Below are positions 1-7,430 of a stretch of DNA of 8,844 bases, in pieces. Location of the stretch: positions 1 to 8,844 of the forward strand of contig QNEY01000058.1 in assembly GCA_003645385.1 (NCBI GenBank), read 5' to 3'. The DNA comes from Gammaproteobacteria bacterium. GTDB taxonomy: Bacteria > Pseudomonadota > Gammaproteobacteria > Nitrosococcales > Methylophagaceae. The number at the start of each line of letters is the position of its first letter. The first letter of the stretch is position 1. A program made the translations under genes and the position numbers. The notes under the pieces are model-generated. The model was not told the origin of the DNA. It saw nothing but the letters and a program-made list of their open reading frames with translations, and made no database searches.

Positions 1-183
1 AAAATCCATCGTTTTCCTGATGATGTATTAGCCAAACTAAAAATATTAACTGATGAAACTTTGGCTGAAGAAGCTGCCAACGATCCAGAGTTCAAGCGTA
101 TCTATGAAGCTTATCAACACTTTCGCCAGCAAAATGATGCTTGGTCTGATATTTCTGAAAATGCCTATTTAGCCATTCAATGA
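1..183 (+). CDS. TRAP transporter substrate-binding protein, C-terminal fragment (DctP family)
   Basis: Only the last 60 codons and the TGA stop are inside the window; the gene begins to the left. The visible residues start KIHRFPDDVLAKLK, continue through a helical stretch with DPEFKRIYEAY and FRQQNDAW, and end SENAYLAIQ. This pattern (FPDDVL, then a helix with DP.FK..Y..Y..F, then W..IS..AYL) is typical of the C-terminal helix of DctP-type periplasmic binding proteins, especially the subgroup annotated as mannitol/chloroaromatic or alpha-keto acid TRAP systems. Such proteins capture an organic acid in the periplasm and deliver it to the DctQM membrane permease. The substrate cannot be told from this fragment, and no permease gene follows on the right. 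The stop overlaps the start of the next small gene by 4 bp, suggesting translational coupling. The family call rests on recall of the pattern and not on an alignment. Confidence 0.75.
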   Translation, partial: KIHRFPDDVLAKLKILTDETLAEEAANDPEFKRIYEAYQHFRQQNDAWSDISENAYLAIQ

Positions 184-431
184 TCTATCTCATTTTCACT
201 CCTGAGGGTTTTGAAGAAGCTAAAAGTCTGGTATTAGAAGATAAAGCCACACTGTGGGTAAATGACGGTGTTTTATCGAACGAAGATTTAGCCAAATTAA
301 CAACCGCAGGGCTCACCGTTCACACCCTGACTGACAAAATTGATCCTAGCGATGAAAAATCAGTGTTGTCAGCTTTAAAACATGTTGAACAAAACTCAGC
401 CAAGACCGAGATATTTGTTGAATATTTGTGA
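180..431 (+). CDS. Hypothetical 83-aa protein coupled to the TRAP binding-protein gene
   Basis: I do not recognise a family. The 83 residues have no signal peptide, no membrane segment, no cysteine and no obvious metal motif, so a small soluble cytoplasmic protein is likely. The residue pattern suggests alternating strands and helices: strand IYLIFT, helix PEGFEEAKSLV, strand TLWVND, helix SNEDLAKLTTAG, strand LTVHTLT, helix SVLSALKHVEQ, and a final strand EIFVEYL. The ATG sits in an ATGA overlap with the upstream stop and no clear Shine-Dalgarno sequence precedes it, so translation probably depends on ribosomes finishing the TRAP gene. The overlap, co-direction and protein-like composition argue that it is real. 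A 90-bp gap separates it from the next gene, so it probably ends the upstream operon. No function is assigned. Confidence 0.65.
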   Translation: MIYLIFTPEGFEEAKSLVLEDKATLWVNDGVLSNEDLAKLTTAGLTVHTLTDKIDPSDEKSVLSALKHVEQNSAKTEIFVEYL

Positions 432-465
432 CAAAAAGAGATGTTCTAATTTATCGTAACGTTAT

Positions 466-484
466 ATGATTGAAACCAAATCAT
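466..484. repeat. 19-bp inverted repeat upstream of the GGDEF-EAL gene
   Basis: ATGATT (466-471) and AATCAT (479-484) are perfect inverted 6-bp arms around a 7-base spacer. The element lies in the short gap between the 83-aa gene and the 1200-aa c-di-GMP gene, 37 bp before the ATG at 522. It has no following T-run and is AT-rich, so it is a poor intrinsic terminator; an operator is more plausible. TATGAT at 465-470 resembles a sigma70 -10 hexamer and overlaps the left arm, but I see no convincing -35 element. A 6-bp palindrome in AT-rich DNA may also be chance. Confidence 0.3.
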
Positions 485-521
485 GATATCTGAACAAAGT
501 TATGGAAGAAAACACCTCTAA

Positions 522-3500
522 ATGTTTGTAAAAATGCTATCAGCAAAACAACGTATCGTTATTGCAGTCGCAATATACGTGCTTTGGGTAATTGGCTTTG
601 CTTATTTCAATTTTCTGCAAGAAAAACAACATTTATATGCTTCTTTAGATCAACAACTCGAAACTGCAGCTGTTACCACGCCATTATTGTTGCCTACAGG
701 TCTACATCACAAAGAAATGTCTGAGGATGATCTGACACCCAAGCAGGATTACAACAATACTCTTAAATTATCAGAATACACCGATAAAACTGATATCATC
801 TACATCTACACCCTTATTTTACGCAATGACAAAATCTTCTTTACCACCTCAAGTGCAACACCAGAAGAACGGGAAACAGGGGAAGGCTTAACATCCTTTC
901 TCGATCATTATGATGATGTAGACCCACGGGTATATGATATATTCAACAGTGGCAGCAAAGGCTTTCTGGAATACAGCGATCAATGGGGCACATTCCGAAG
1001 TGTTTTTATCCCGCAGTTTTCAAAAGATGGTACTTTCTATCTCTCAGCTGCTGACCTCTCTATTGCTCATATTCAAACATCATTAAATCAACAGCTTATT
1101 TATTCATTAACAATAGCTGGCTTCTTTTTACTGTTTATCTACCCAATTTATCGGGTATCTATCAACAGTTTTCGTACCACAGCAACTGATTTAGAAAATG
1201 AAGTTCAAAAAAGAACTTTAGATCTGAAATTAAGTGCAGAACGCCATAAACTTGCAATGAAAGCAGCTAATCAAGGCTGGTACGATCTTAATCTGCAGAC
1301 AGGAAAGTTTCTGGTTAGTGATAGTTATAGCCAATTATTTGGATTTGAACCTTCAGAATTTCCTACATCAAGCATGGAATGGCAAAAAAGTATCCATCCT
1401 GATGACAAAGAATTCGTCCTCAAAGCAAATAAACAACATTTAGAGACACATGAACCATTTGAAATTGACTATCGATGGCAAGCCAAAGATGGTCGCTGGG
1501 TTTGGATTCATTCTGTCGGCGAGATTATCGAGTGGGATAAGAATGATCGCCCTCTAAGAATGATTGGTGTTCATACCGACATAACTGAGCGTAAACACAG
1601 TGAAGAAGTATTACGAGTATTAGCTGAATCAGGAACCTCCAACGAAGGAAATATATTTGAGATAATTGTCCGTCAATTGGCTCTTTCTCAAAATGTTAGG
1701 CATGCCTTAATTGCAGCAGTTAATTCCGATGATAGCTCTATGGCTGACACACTGGCGATATCATCTGATGGAGCAATTATCGATAACTTCAGCTATTTAC
1801 TTAAAGGAACACCATGTGAAAATGTTCTTAAAGAAGGAAGTTGCATTTACCCAGATAGTATTCAAAAGCTATTCCCTGATGATCACCTGTTAGTTAATAT
1901 GTCAGCACAATGTTATGTAGGTGTGTCACTAAAAAATAGTCAGGATGAAGTTGTAGGACTTCTTGCTCTTATTGATGATAAGCCGATGTCAGAGCACTCT
2001 CACCCAATGACACTGCTCAATAGTCTTGCAAGCAGAGCAAGCATTGAATTAGAACGCACTATCTCAAATGAAAAGCTAGAACTTTCTGCCCGTGTATTCA
2101 CCGATACACATGAAGGTATCTCGATTACGGATGCTGCAGGTAAGTTTATCGATGTTAACCCAGCTTTCTGTACGATTACAGGATATAGCCGTGAAGAAGT
2201 CATTGGCAAAAACAGTTCGATCCTTAACTCTGGCAAACATAGTTCTCACTTTTTTGAAAATATAAAGAAAGCACTCCGTGAGCAAGGTCACTGGCAGGGT
2301 GAAATTTGGAATCGCAAAAAAAATGGTGAACTGTTTGCAGAAATGCTCACCATTTCTTCATTAAAGAATGCTAAAGGAAAAACATTAAACTACATTGGTT
2401 TGTTTACCGATATTACCGAAAGTAAGCAGCAGCAGCAAAAACTGGAATTGATGGCACATTATGACACGCTGACCCAATTGCCAAATCGTAGTCTGTTTGC
2501 CGATCGTTTTGCTCAAGCTGTTGCCCACAGTAGACGATCAGAGAGCATGCTTGCTATTTGCTTTCTTGATCTTGATGATTTCAAACCAGTCAATGACAAC
2601 TATGGTCATGATGTAGGTGATATGTTACTAATTGAAGTGGCGAAACGAATCAAGGCTACTATCAGAGAAGAAGATACTGTTTCTCGTCAAGGAGGAGATG
2701 AGTTTGCTTTATTACTGGGAGATATCGACTCTTTTGCACAATGTGAGCAGCTACTAGTGCGAGTTCACCATGCTCTCGTTCAACCGTACTTAATTGATGG
2801 TTATCCCCATAAAATAAGTGCTTCCAGTGGAATAACCTTATACCCACTTGATGACTCAGATTTAGATACCTTATTGCGCCATGCGGATCAATCAATGTAT
2901 CAAGCAAAACTGGCTGGCAAGAATCGTTACCGTCTATTTAACGCATTGGATGATCAATACACCATTAAAAAACACAATCAATTACAAGAAATAGAGCACG
3001 CATTATTGAACAATGAATTTGTTTTGTTCTACCAACCTAAAGTTAACATGAAAACAGGAGTTGCATTTGGTGCTGAAGCTCTGATTCGTTGGATTCATCC
3101 AGAAAAAGGCTTAATACCTCCATTAGAATTTTTACCCGTTATTGATGGTAGTGATTTAGAGATTAAAATTGGTGGCTGGGTTATTAATGAAGCACTAAAA
3201 CAACTTGAAAAATGGCGATTACAAGGGATTCATTTAGAAGTCAGCATTAATATTTCGTCTCATCATCTACAATCAGCCTCATTCTTGGGTGAACTTGAAA
3301 ACGCAATGTCTACCTATCCAAAAGTAGACTCACAACACTTGCAACTGGAAATATTGGAAAGTAGTGCACTAAGCAATATAAATCATATCAGTAACATTAT
3401 TAAAGCCTGCCGTTCTACTTTGGGTATCAACGTTGCATTGGATGATTTTGGTACTGGTTACTCTTCCTTAACACATCTGAAAAATTTGTCCGCAGGCACC

Positions 3501-4124
3501 ATCAAAATTGATCGAACATTTGTAAGGGATATCCTGGATGATCCAAATGACTATGCGATCATTGATGGTGTAATAGGGTTAGCCGATTCCTTTAACCGCA
3601 AAATAATTGCTGAAGGCGTAGAAACGGATATCCAGGGGTTAATGCTACTCATAATGGGCTGTTATGAGGCCCAGGGCTTTGGTATCGCTAAACCAATGCC
3701 GACGGATGATATACCAGCATGGCTAAACGATTATATTCCAAATGAAAAATGGATAAGCTACGGCAACCAAGAACGCACATTACATGAAAAGAAAATTGAA
3801 TTATTCAAGATCACTTCTAATCAATGGATAAGTCGTTTCATTACCAACATACAGTCATCACCTGAAGACGTCGAACTTTGGCCGATAATGGCAAACACTA
3901 AATGCCACTGTGGTTCATGGATTAGAAAGGCAAGACAAGAGCACTTATTCAAACAAAATTGGCTGGATAAACTTAATGCCGTCCATGATGAAGTGCACCA
4001 TATTGCTTATGAGTTATTGCTCAGCTACCAAGAAGGCGAAGTTGAGACAGCACGAAATGGTCTTGATAAATTGCAAATAGTTTCTGGAAAAATGAATAAA
4101 CTTCTAGATCAGTATGATGACTAA
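522..4124 (+). CDS. Membrane sensor PAS-GAF-PAS-GGDEF-EAL protein with C-terminal CZB-like zinc domain (c-di-GMP cyclase/phosphodiesterase)
   Basis: This 1200-aa protein should make and/or hydrolyse the second messenger c-di-GMP at the inner membrane. A TM helix (about 11-31), a periplasmic Cache-like region (32-191) and a second TM (192-213) are followed by PAS (about 240-357), GAF (about 360-515, with GTPC ending at C432), PAS (about 520-637), GGDEF (about 648-805) and EAL (about 824-1065). GGDEF is intact at 724-728, and the inhibitory-site RxxD is intact at R715-D718. The EAL domain keeps E852, N910, E943, D974/D975 (DDFGTG), K995, E1031 and Q1051, so phosphodiesterase activity is expected. 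The tail (about 1085-1195) resembles a CZB zinc domain: CxxGxW at C1128-W1133 and HxxxH at H1155/H1159. The usual first His of HxxW is Ser1099, and an extra Cys1130 makes CxC. GGAAGAA at 504-510 supports the ATG at 522; a second in-frame ATG at 534 is possible. The DUF411 gene follows after 19 bp. Which activity dominates is unknown. Confidence 0.93.
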   Translation: MFVKMLSAKQRIVIAVAIYVLWVIGFAYFNFLQEKQHLYASLDQQLETAAVTTPLLLPTGLHHKEMSEDDLTPKQDYNNTLKLSEYTDKTDIIYIYTLILRNDKIFFTTSSATPEERETGEGLTSFLDHYDDVDPRVYDIFNSGSKGFLEYSDQWGTFRSVFIPQFSKDGTFYLSAADLSIAHIQTSLNQQLIYSLTIAGFFLLFIYPIYRVSINSFRTTATDLENEVQKRTLDLKLSAERHKLAMKAANQGWYDLNLQTGKFLVSDSYSQLFGFEPSEFPTSSMEWQKSIHPDDKEFVLKANKQHLETHEPFEIDYRWQAKDGRWVWIHSVGEIIEWDKNDRPLRMIGVHTDITERKHSEEVLRVLAESGTSNEGNIFEIIVRQLALSQNVRHALIAAVNSDDSSMADTLAISSDGAIIDNFSYLLKGTPCENVLKEGSCIYPDSIQKLFPDDHLLVNMSAQCYVGVSLKNSQDEVVGLLALIDDKPMSEHSHPMTLLNSLASRASIELERTISNEKLELSARVFTDTHEGISITDAAGKFIDVNPAFCTITGYSREEVIGKNSSILNSGKHSSHFFENIKKALREQGHWQGEIWNRKKNGELFAEMLTISSLKNAKGKTLNYIGLFTDITESKQQQQKLELMAHYDTLTQLPNRSLFADRFAQAVAHSRRSESMLAICFLDLDDFKPVNDNYGHDVGDMLLIEVAKRIKATIREEDTVSRQGGDEFALLLGDIDSFAQCEQLLVRVHHALVQPYLIDGYPHKISASSGITLYPLDDSDLDTLLRHADQSMYQAKLAGKNRYRLFNALDDQYTIKKHNQLQEIEHALLNNEFVLFYQPKVNMKTGVAFGAEALIRWIHPEKGLIPPLEFLPVIDGSDLEIKIGGWVINEALKQLEKWRLQGIHLEVSINISSHHLQSASFLGELENAMSTYPKVDSQHLQLEILESSALSNINHISNIIKACRSTLGINVALDDFGTGYSSLTHLKNLSAGTIKIDRTFVRDILDDPNDYAIIDGVIGLADSFNRKIIAEGVETDIQGLMLLIMGCYEAQGFGIAKPMPTDDIPAWLNDYIPNEKWISYGNQERTLHEKKIELFKITSNQWISRFITNIQSSPEDVELWPIMANTKCHCGSWIRKARQEHLFKQNWLDKLNAVHDEVHHIAYELLLSYQEGEVETARNGLDKLQIVSGKMNKLLDQYDD

Positions 4125-4143
4125 GGCACAGTAACATTAAGAT

Positions 4144-4617
4144 ATGAACACTCTTTTTTCAATCCTATTCCAGTTCTATTTTCTAACTGCTTCGGCAGCA
4201 CCTCTAACCGATCCTGAAATCAAGGTCTACCGAAACCCCTCATGCAATTGCTGTCATAAATGGATAAATCATCTTGAACAAAATAAGCTCAATGTCATTG
4301 ATATGTTGACCAATGATATGGCGAGCGTTAAGGAAGCCGTTGATCTACCAACACAAATGACATCCTGTCATACAGCGATAGTTGAAGGTTATATTATTGA
4401 AGGCCACGTCCCTGCTGCTGATATCAAGCGTTTATTAATCGAGAGACCGGATATTGCTGGTTTGGCAGTACCACAAATGCCCATTGGTTCACCGGGTATG
4501 GAAATGGGTCCAAGAAAAGATGATTTTATTGTGTTCACCTTTAAAAAGTCAGGTGAAATTGGTGTATTCAATGAATATATCTTTAATTCTGCACCAATAG
4601 CTTCACATCAACATTAA
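4144..4617 (+). CDS. Exported DUF411 family metal-binding protein (CopG-like, thioredoxin-like)
   Basis: This is a 157-aa protein of the DUF411 family, whose characterised relative CopG is a periplasmic cysteine-rich thioredoxin-like copper protein linked to copper resistance. Family hallmarks seen are the VYRNPSCNCC segment with a CxCC motif at C34, C36 and C37; the TSCHTA segment with C75 and H76; GHVPAADI with H88; then AVPQMPIGSPGM followed by the EMG segment. The N-terminus is a hydrophobic signal peptide with a likely cleavage site ASA|AP after residue 18, giving a periplasmic protein. Its n-region has no Lys or Arg, which is unusual. An in-frame stop at 4138-4140 fixes the ATG at 4144; the Shine-Dalgarno sequence is weak. 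It follows the GGDEF-EAL gene by 19 bp and is probably co-transcribed. Handling copper in the periplasm is the likely role, inferred from the family. The position between two c-di-GMP enzymes and close to nosR is unusual. Confidence 0.88.
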   Translation: MNTLFSILFQFYFLTASAAPLTDPEIKVYRNPSCNCCHKWINHLEQNKLNVIDMLTNDMASVKEAVDLPTQMTSCHTAIVEGYIIEGHVPAADIKRLLIERPDIAGLAVPQMPIGSPGMEMGPRKDDFIVFTFKKSGEIGVFNEYIFNSAPIASHQH

Positions 4618-4665
4618 AAATAGATTAAAGTACGGGCTATATACATTCATTATCTCGTGACAAAT

Positions 4666-4671
4666 TAGGAG
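4666..4671 (+). promoter_or_regulatory. Ribosome binding site fixing a GTG start
   Basis: TAGGAG lies 4 bases before the GTG at 4676. It is the clearest Shine-Dalgarno match in the window and supports the GTG as the start of the CHASE-GGDEF gene. That start also places a hydrophobic signal-anchor helix at the correct distance from the N-terminus. Confidence 0.7.
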
Positions 4672-4675
4672 CATC

Positions 4676-6250
4676 GTGAAGCTTTATTCCAAAGTTGTGT
4701 TACTTATAACATTACTCCTCGGCATAGCACTTTCTGCTATTGTTGGAGGGTTCTTTTATACAATTGAAACTAAATCTATTGTCAATGAGTTTCAAAGTGA
4801 TGTTGATACCCAAGTCGCCGCTATTGAAAAAGAAATCACCCTCAGCTTTGAAGCCTTATACACAATTAAAGGCCTGTTTGATAGCTCTCAAGAAGTCACT
4901 GAAGATGAATTTAAACATCTTGCTGCTGACATTCTAGTCAGACATCCAAATATTCAAGCTCTTGAATGGATCCCACGAATATATAATAACAACCGTAGTG
5001 AATACGAAAGTCGTTATCAATACCGTCACCCGGAGTTTGAAATCATTGAGCGCGGTCCAGATGGCGGAATGATTCGAGCAAAAGAACGTGATGAATATTT
5101 CCCTGTTTGTTTTGTTGAGCCTTTCATTTCAAACGAAGCTGCATTTGGTTTTGATCTTGCTTCGAATCCAAAACGTCTTGAGGCATTAATAGAATCTCGT
5201 GATACTGGAAAGTTGGTAGCAACTGCGAGTATTAATCTGGTGCAAGATATCAGTAGTCAAAAAGGATTTTTGGCCTTTCTTCCTGTCTATCACGAATTTC
5301 CTACGACTATTGAAAAACGCTATTCACAGCTCTTTGGTTTTGCTTTGGCTGTATTCAAAGTGGAAGATTTAATAAATAGCTCTTTACTTCACACTTCAAT
5401 GCAAGGGATCAATTTAACCCTTGTTGATGAAACTTCACTTTCCCATGAAAATATTTATTCTTTTAACATCTCGAAAAGCAACAATGAAGGCCCTGCCATA
5501 CACTACCAACGGGAGCTTAAACCAGTAGGTGGAAGGGTTTGGAGTATATCAGCCTCACCCTCAAATAGTTATATTCTTGACCGTCGAACATCAAACCCTC
5601 TTATGGTATTTCTACTCGGTTTAGTATTTGTCAGCTTTAGTGTGGCCTACATTTATTTACTCTTACGTCGTTCAGTTAGTATTGAAAATGCAGTGACCGA
5701 AAGAACGCAGGAATTAAATGATACAAAAAAAGAATTAGAGAGAATTTCATTGCAAGATGGCCTGACCGGAGTTGCGAATCGTCGTCACTTTGATAGCTAT
5801 CTTGAACAAGAATGGGCACGTTCAACACGTGACAATCAACCGATATCGCTCATTATGATTGATATCGATCAATTCAAACTATTCAACGATAATTACGGCC
5901 ACTTATCAGGTGACCGCTGTCTGAAAAGTGTGGCTCAAATTCTCGACACTACAATCCATCGTCCTACTGATTTGGTTGCACGTTATGGTGGAGAAGAGTT
6001 TGCAATTATTTTACCTAATACTGATAATGTCTATATTTTGGCAGAGCTGTGTCGTAAGAGTGTTGAATCATTACTCATCCCTCACGCCTCTTCCAATGTG
6101 GCTGATCACATAACAGTAAGTGTTGGTTTCTGCACCCTGTTACCTGAACATGACACCCCATCTGACACACTTATCCAAATGGCCGATAACGCACTCTATA
6201 AAGCGAAAAAATCAGGCAGAAATACAACTTGTACTCTACAAACACAATAA
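4676..6250 (+). CDS. CHASE-domain membrane diguanylate cyclase
   Basis: This 524-aa inner-membrane protein should synthesise c-di-GMP from two GTP in response to a periplasmic ligand. It has a TM helix (about 6-29), a periplasmic CHASE sensor domain (about 45-225, including the stretch IQALEWIPRI and the FGFDLASNPKR segment), more periplasmic sequence, a second TM helix (about 309-331), a coiled-coil linker with TERTQELNDTKKELE, and a C-terminal GGDEF domain starting near LQDGLTGVANRR. The active-site motif is GGEEF at 438-442. The inhibitory-site RxxD is R429-D432, exactly five residues upstream, so product inhibition is expected. No EAL domain is present. CHASE domains are known to bind small ligands such as cytokinins in plant receptors; the bacterial ligand here is unknown. 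Translation starts at GTG with a strong Shine-Dalgarno sequence. It lies 58 bp after the DUF411 gene and 29 bp before the transporter gene, consistent with one transcript. Confidence 0.94.
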   Translation: MKLYSKVVLLITLLLGIALSAIVGGFFYTIETKSIVNEFQSDVDTQVAAIEKEITLSFEALYTIKGLFDSSQEVTEDEFKHLAADILVRHPNIQALEWIPRIYNNNRSEYESRYQYRHPEFEIIERGPDGGMIRAKERDEYFPVCFVEPFISNEAAFGFDLASNPKRLEALIESRDTGKLVATASINLVQDISSQKGFLAFLPVYHEFPTTIEKRYSQLFGFALAVFKVEDLINSSLLHTSMQGINLTLVDETSLSHENIYSFNISKSNNEGPAIHYQRELKPVGGRVWSISASPSNSYILDRRTSNPLMVFLLGLVFVSFSVAYIYLLLRRSVSIENAVTERTQELNDTKKELERISLQDGLTGVANRRHFDSYLEQEWARSTRDNQPISLIMIDIDQFKLFNDNYGHLSGDRCLKSVAQILDTTIHRPTDLVARYGGEEFAIILPNTDNVYILAELCRKSVESLLIPHASSNVADHITVSVGFCTLLPEHDTPSDTLIQMADNALYKAKKSGRNTTCTLQTQ

Positions 6251-6279
6251 CCATTATTTAGTAACTTGGTCGTACTGAA

Positions 6280-7152
6280 ATGGAATTACTCGTTGTTTTC
6301 GGTCGCTTGCTATTTTCATCATTTAGTAATGTATTTCAAAAAAAATTGGCGCATCAAGGACTGCATCCCTTTTTTATTGTGATGTCATCCTACATAGTGC
6401 TGAGCATTATTTGCCTGCCACTACTCTGGACTTTTAATCCTTTTGAGCTCAGCAATAGCTTCTGGATATATATCTTTTTTGCTGCCCTATTCGATATGGC
6501 GGGCACATTATTTTTAGTGATGTCACTATCAAAGACAGACTTATCTGTATTTGGGCCATTAAACGCCTATAAAGTCGTAATCTCCATGATCTTGGCAATG
6601 ATATTTATTGACGAAATTCCAAGTATGCAAGGTTTTCTCGGTGTAGGTATTATTGTCTTGGGTAGTTACTTTCTATTTCCATCAAATACACATACCAACT
6701 CTAATCGCTTATTTCACTTATTACTAGAACGTGGAGTGCAATACCGTTTTTTATCAATTTTGTTATTTTCTATTGGTACCTTGCCATTAAAAAATGCCGT
6801 GATTGCAGGTGATGCAATATCAACTACCGTATTTTGGTGTTTGATTGGATTTCCATTGGCTGTCATCGCCCACACTGTTTTTTTGAAAGATAATTTCACT
6901 AAAGATTTTGAACAATCTAAAAATCATATCTATAGTTTTCTCTATCTAGGCATCCTGATTTTTTTAATGCAATACATGACGATGATTGTGTTCTCAAAAC
7001 TTTTAATCGCATATTCATTAGCATTATTTCAACTGGCTATGGTGCTACAAGTATTTCTTGGGTATCGAATCTTTAACGAAAAACATATTGCTCGACGACT
7101 TGCTGCCTGCCTCGTAATGATTGTCGGTAGCTTAATGGTATTACAGGCCTAA
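6280..7152 (+). CDS. EamA/DMT-family membrane transporter
   Basis: This 290-aa, strongly hydrophobic protein has about ten predicted membrane helices in two five-helix halves, the architecture of the drug/metabolite transporter superfamily (EamA domains). Each half ends with the family's characteristic pattern, a Glu before a glycine-rich last helix: DEIPSMQGFLGVGIIVLG around E112 and NEKHIARRLAACLVMIVG around E267. The segment FGPLNAYKVVISM before the first Glu is also typical. The length matches the usual 280-310 aa. Substrates in this family range from amino acids to nucleotide derivatives and cannot be read from sequence. The ATG lies 29 bp after the diguanylate cyclase stop with only a weak Shine-Dalgarno sequence, so it may depend on upstream transcription. 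No obvious rho-independent terminator follows. A functional link to the c-di-GMP genes is not evident. Confidence 0.85.
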   Translation: MELLVVFGRLLFSSFSNVFQKKLAHQGLHPFFIVMSSYIVLSIICLPLLWTFNPFELSNSFWIYIFFAALFDMAGTLFLVMSLSKTDLSVFGPLNAYKVVISMILAMIFIDEIPSMQGFLGVGIIVLGSYFLFPSNTHTNSNRLFHLLLERGVQYRFLSILLFSIGTLPLKNAVIAGDAISTTVFWCLIGFPLAVIAHTVFLKDNFTKDFEQSKNHIYSFLYLGILIFLMQYMTMIVFSKLLIAYSLALFQLAMVLQVFLGYRIFNEKHIARRLAACLVMIVGSLMVLQA

Positions 7153-7367
7153 GGTGCTGATACGATTCTACATCACTCCGTATATTATCCAAACAAATGA
7201 AGGAAGCTGAGCAACGGTTTAATCGTTATGAAGCCTATAAATACTCCACCCCATTCATTAGTATCAAGAATAACATCATCTTAATTGTGACGACTTAGGC
7301 TGCCGAGTTACTCTTAATGTTGTAGGTGTTTAATTCTCATAGACCATCAAATTTTTTAATAACTAGG

Positions 7368-7384
7368 TGATATGACCTATATCA
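7368..7384. repeat. 17-bp perfect palindrome overlapping the distal FNR-type box
   Basis: TGATAT (7368-7373) and ATATCA (7379-7384) are perfect inverted arms around a 5-base centre. It overlaps the distal FNR-type site, so it could be a second regulator's operator, or a by-product of the TGA/TCA half-site repetition. There is no T-run after it, so it is not a terminator. Confidence 0.4.
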
Positions 7385-7385
7385 T
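7372..7385. promoter_or_regulatory. Distal FNR/DNR-type box upstream of nosR
   Basis: ATGAC-CTAT-ATCAT fits the TGA-N6-TCA core of CRP/FNR-family sites. Read on the minus strand it is ATGAT-N4-GTCAT, so its core TGAT-N4-GTCA is the same as that of the proximal box. Its centre lies 17 bp upstream of the proximal box centre, about -58.5 from the predicted start. It is less likely than the proximal box to be a functional activator site. Confidence 0.45.
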
Positions 7386-7388
7386 CTA

Positions 7389-7402
7389 TTGATCTATGTC
7401 AT
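7389..7402 (+). promoter_or_regulatory. Proximal FNR/DNR-type box at about -41.5 of the nosR promoter
   Basis: TTGAT-CTAT-GTCAT matches the FNR consensus TTGAT-N4-ATCAA at 8 of 10 defined positions and the DNR/NNR-like form TTGAT-N4-GTCAA at 9 of 10. The centre is at 7395.5. With a -10 hexamer at 7425-7430 and a start near 7437, this is -41.5, the standard position for class II FNR activation. Nos genes in many denitrifiers are controlled by FNR/DNR-family regulators sensing low oxygen and nitric oxide, so the site makes biological sense. The regulator itself is not in the window. Confidence 0.65.
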
Positions 7403-7430
7403 ATACAGTAGATAGCCTTTGGGATATAGT
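7402..7430 (+). promoter_or_regulatory. nosR: Predicted nosR promoter (-35 and -10)
   Basis: TATACA (7402-7407) matches the -35 consensus at 4 of 6 positions, followed by a 17-base spacer and TATAGT (7425-7430), matching the -10 consensus at 5 of 6. The expected start is about 7437, leaving a leader of only about 12 bases. The -35 begins on the last base of the proximal FNR-type box, as in activator-dependent promoters. Confidence 0.55.

Noticed and set aside
1711..2291. Several 60-78 codon frames on both strands inside the GGDEF-EAL gene
   Set aside because: They lie wholly inside a strongly supported coding sequence with intact domains, and their translations show no domain or signal, so they are shadows.
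4618..4675. Separate promoter for the CHASE-GGDEF gene
   Set aside because: TTAAAG (4625-4630) and CATTAT (4648-4653) have 17-bp spacing but match the consensus too poorly, so co-transcription with the upstream gene is simpler.
7197..7298. 33-codon reading frame in the intergenic region starting MKEAEQRF
   Set aside because: It has no Shine-Dalgarno sequence, no recognisable domain and a length expected by chance in AT-rich DNA. The frame is open only a little further upstream, and I could not match it to a gene remnant.
7368..7402. Possible terminator hairpin for the transporter gene
   Set aside because: The palindromic bases are AT-rich and lack a following T-run; their spacing fits regulator half-sites better.
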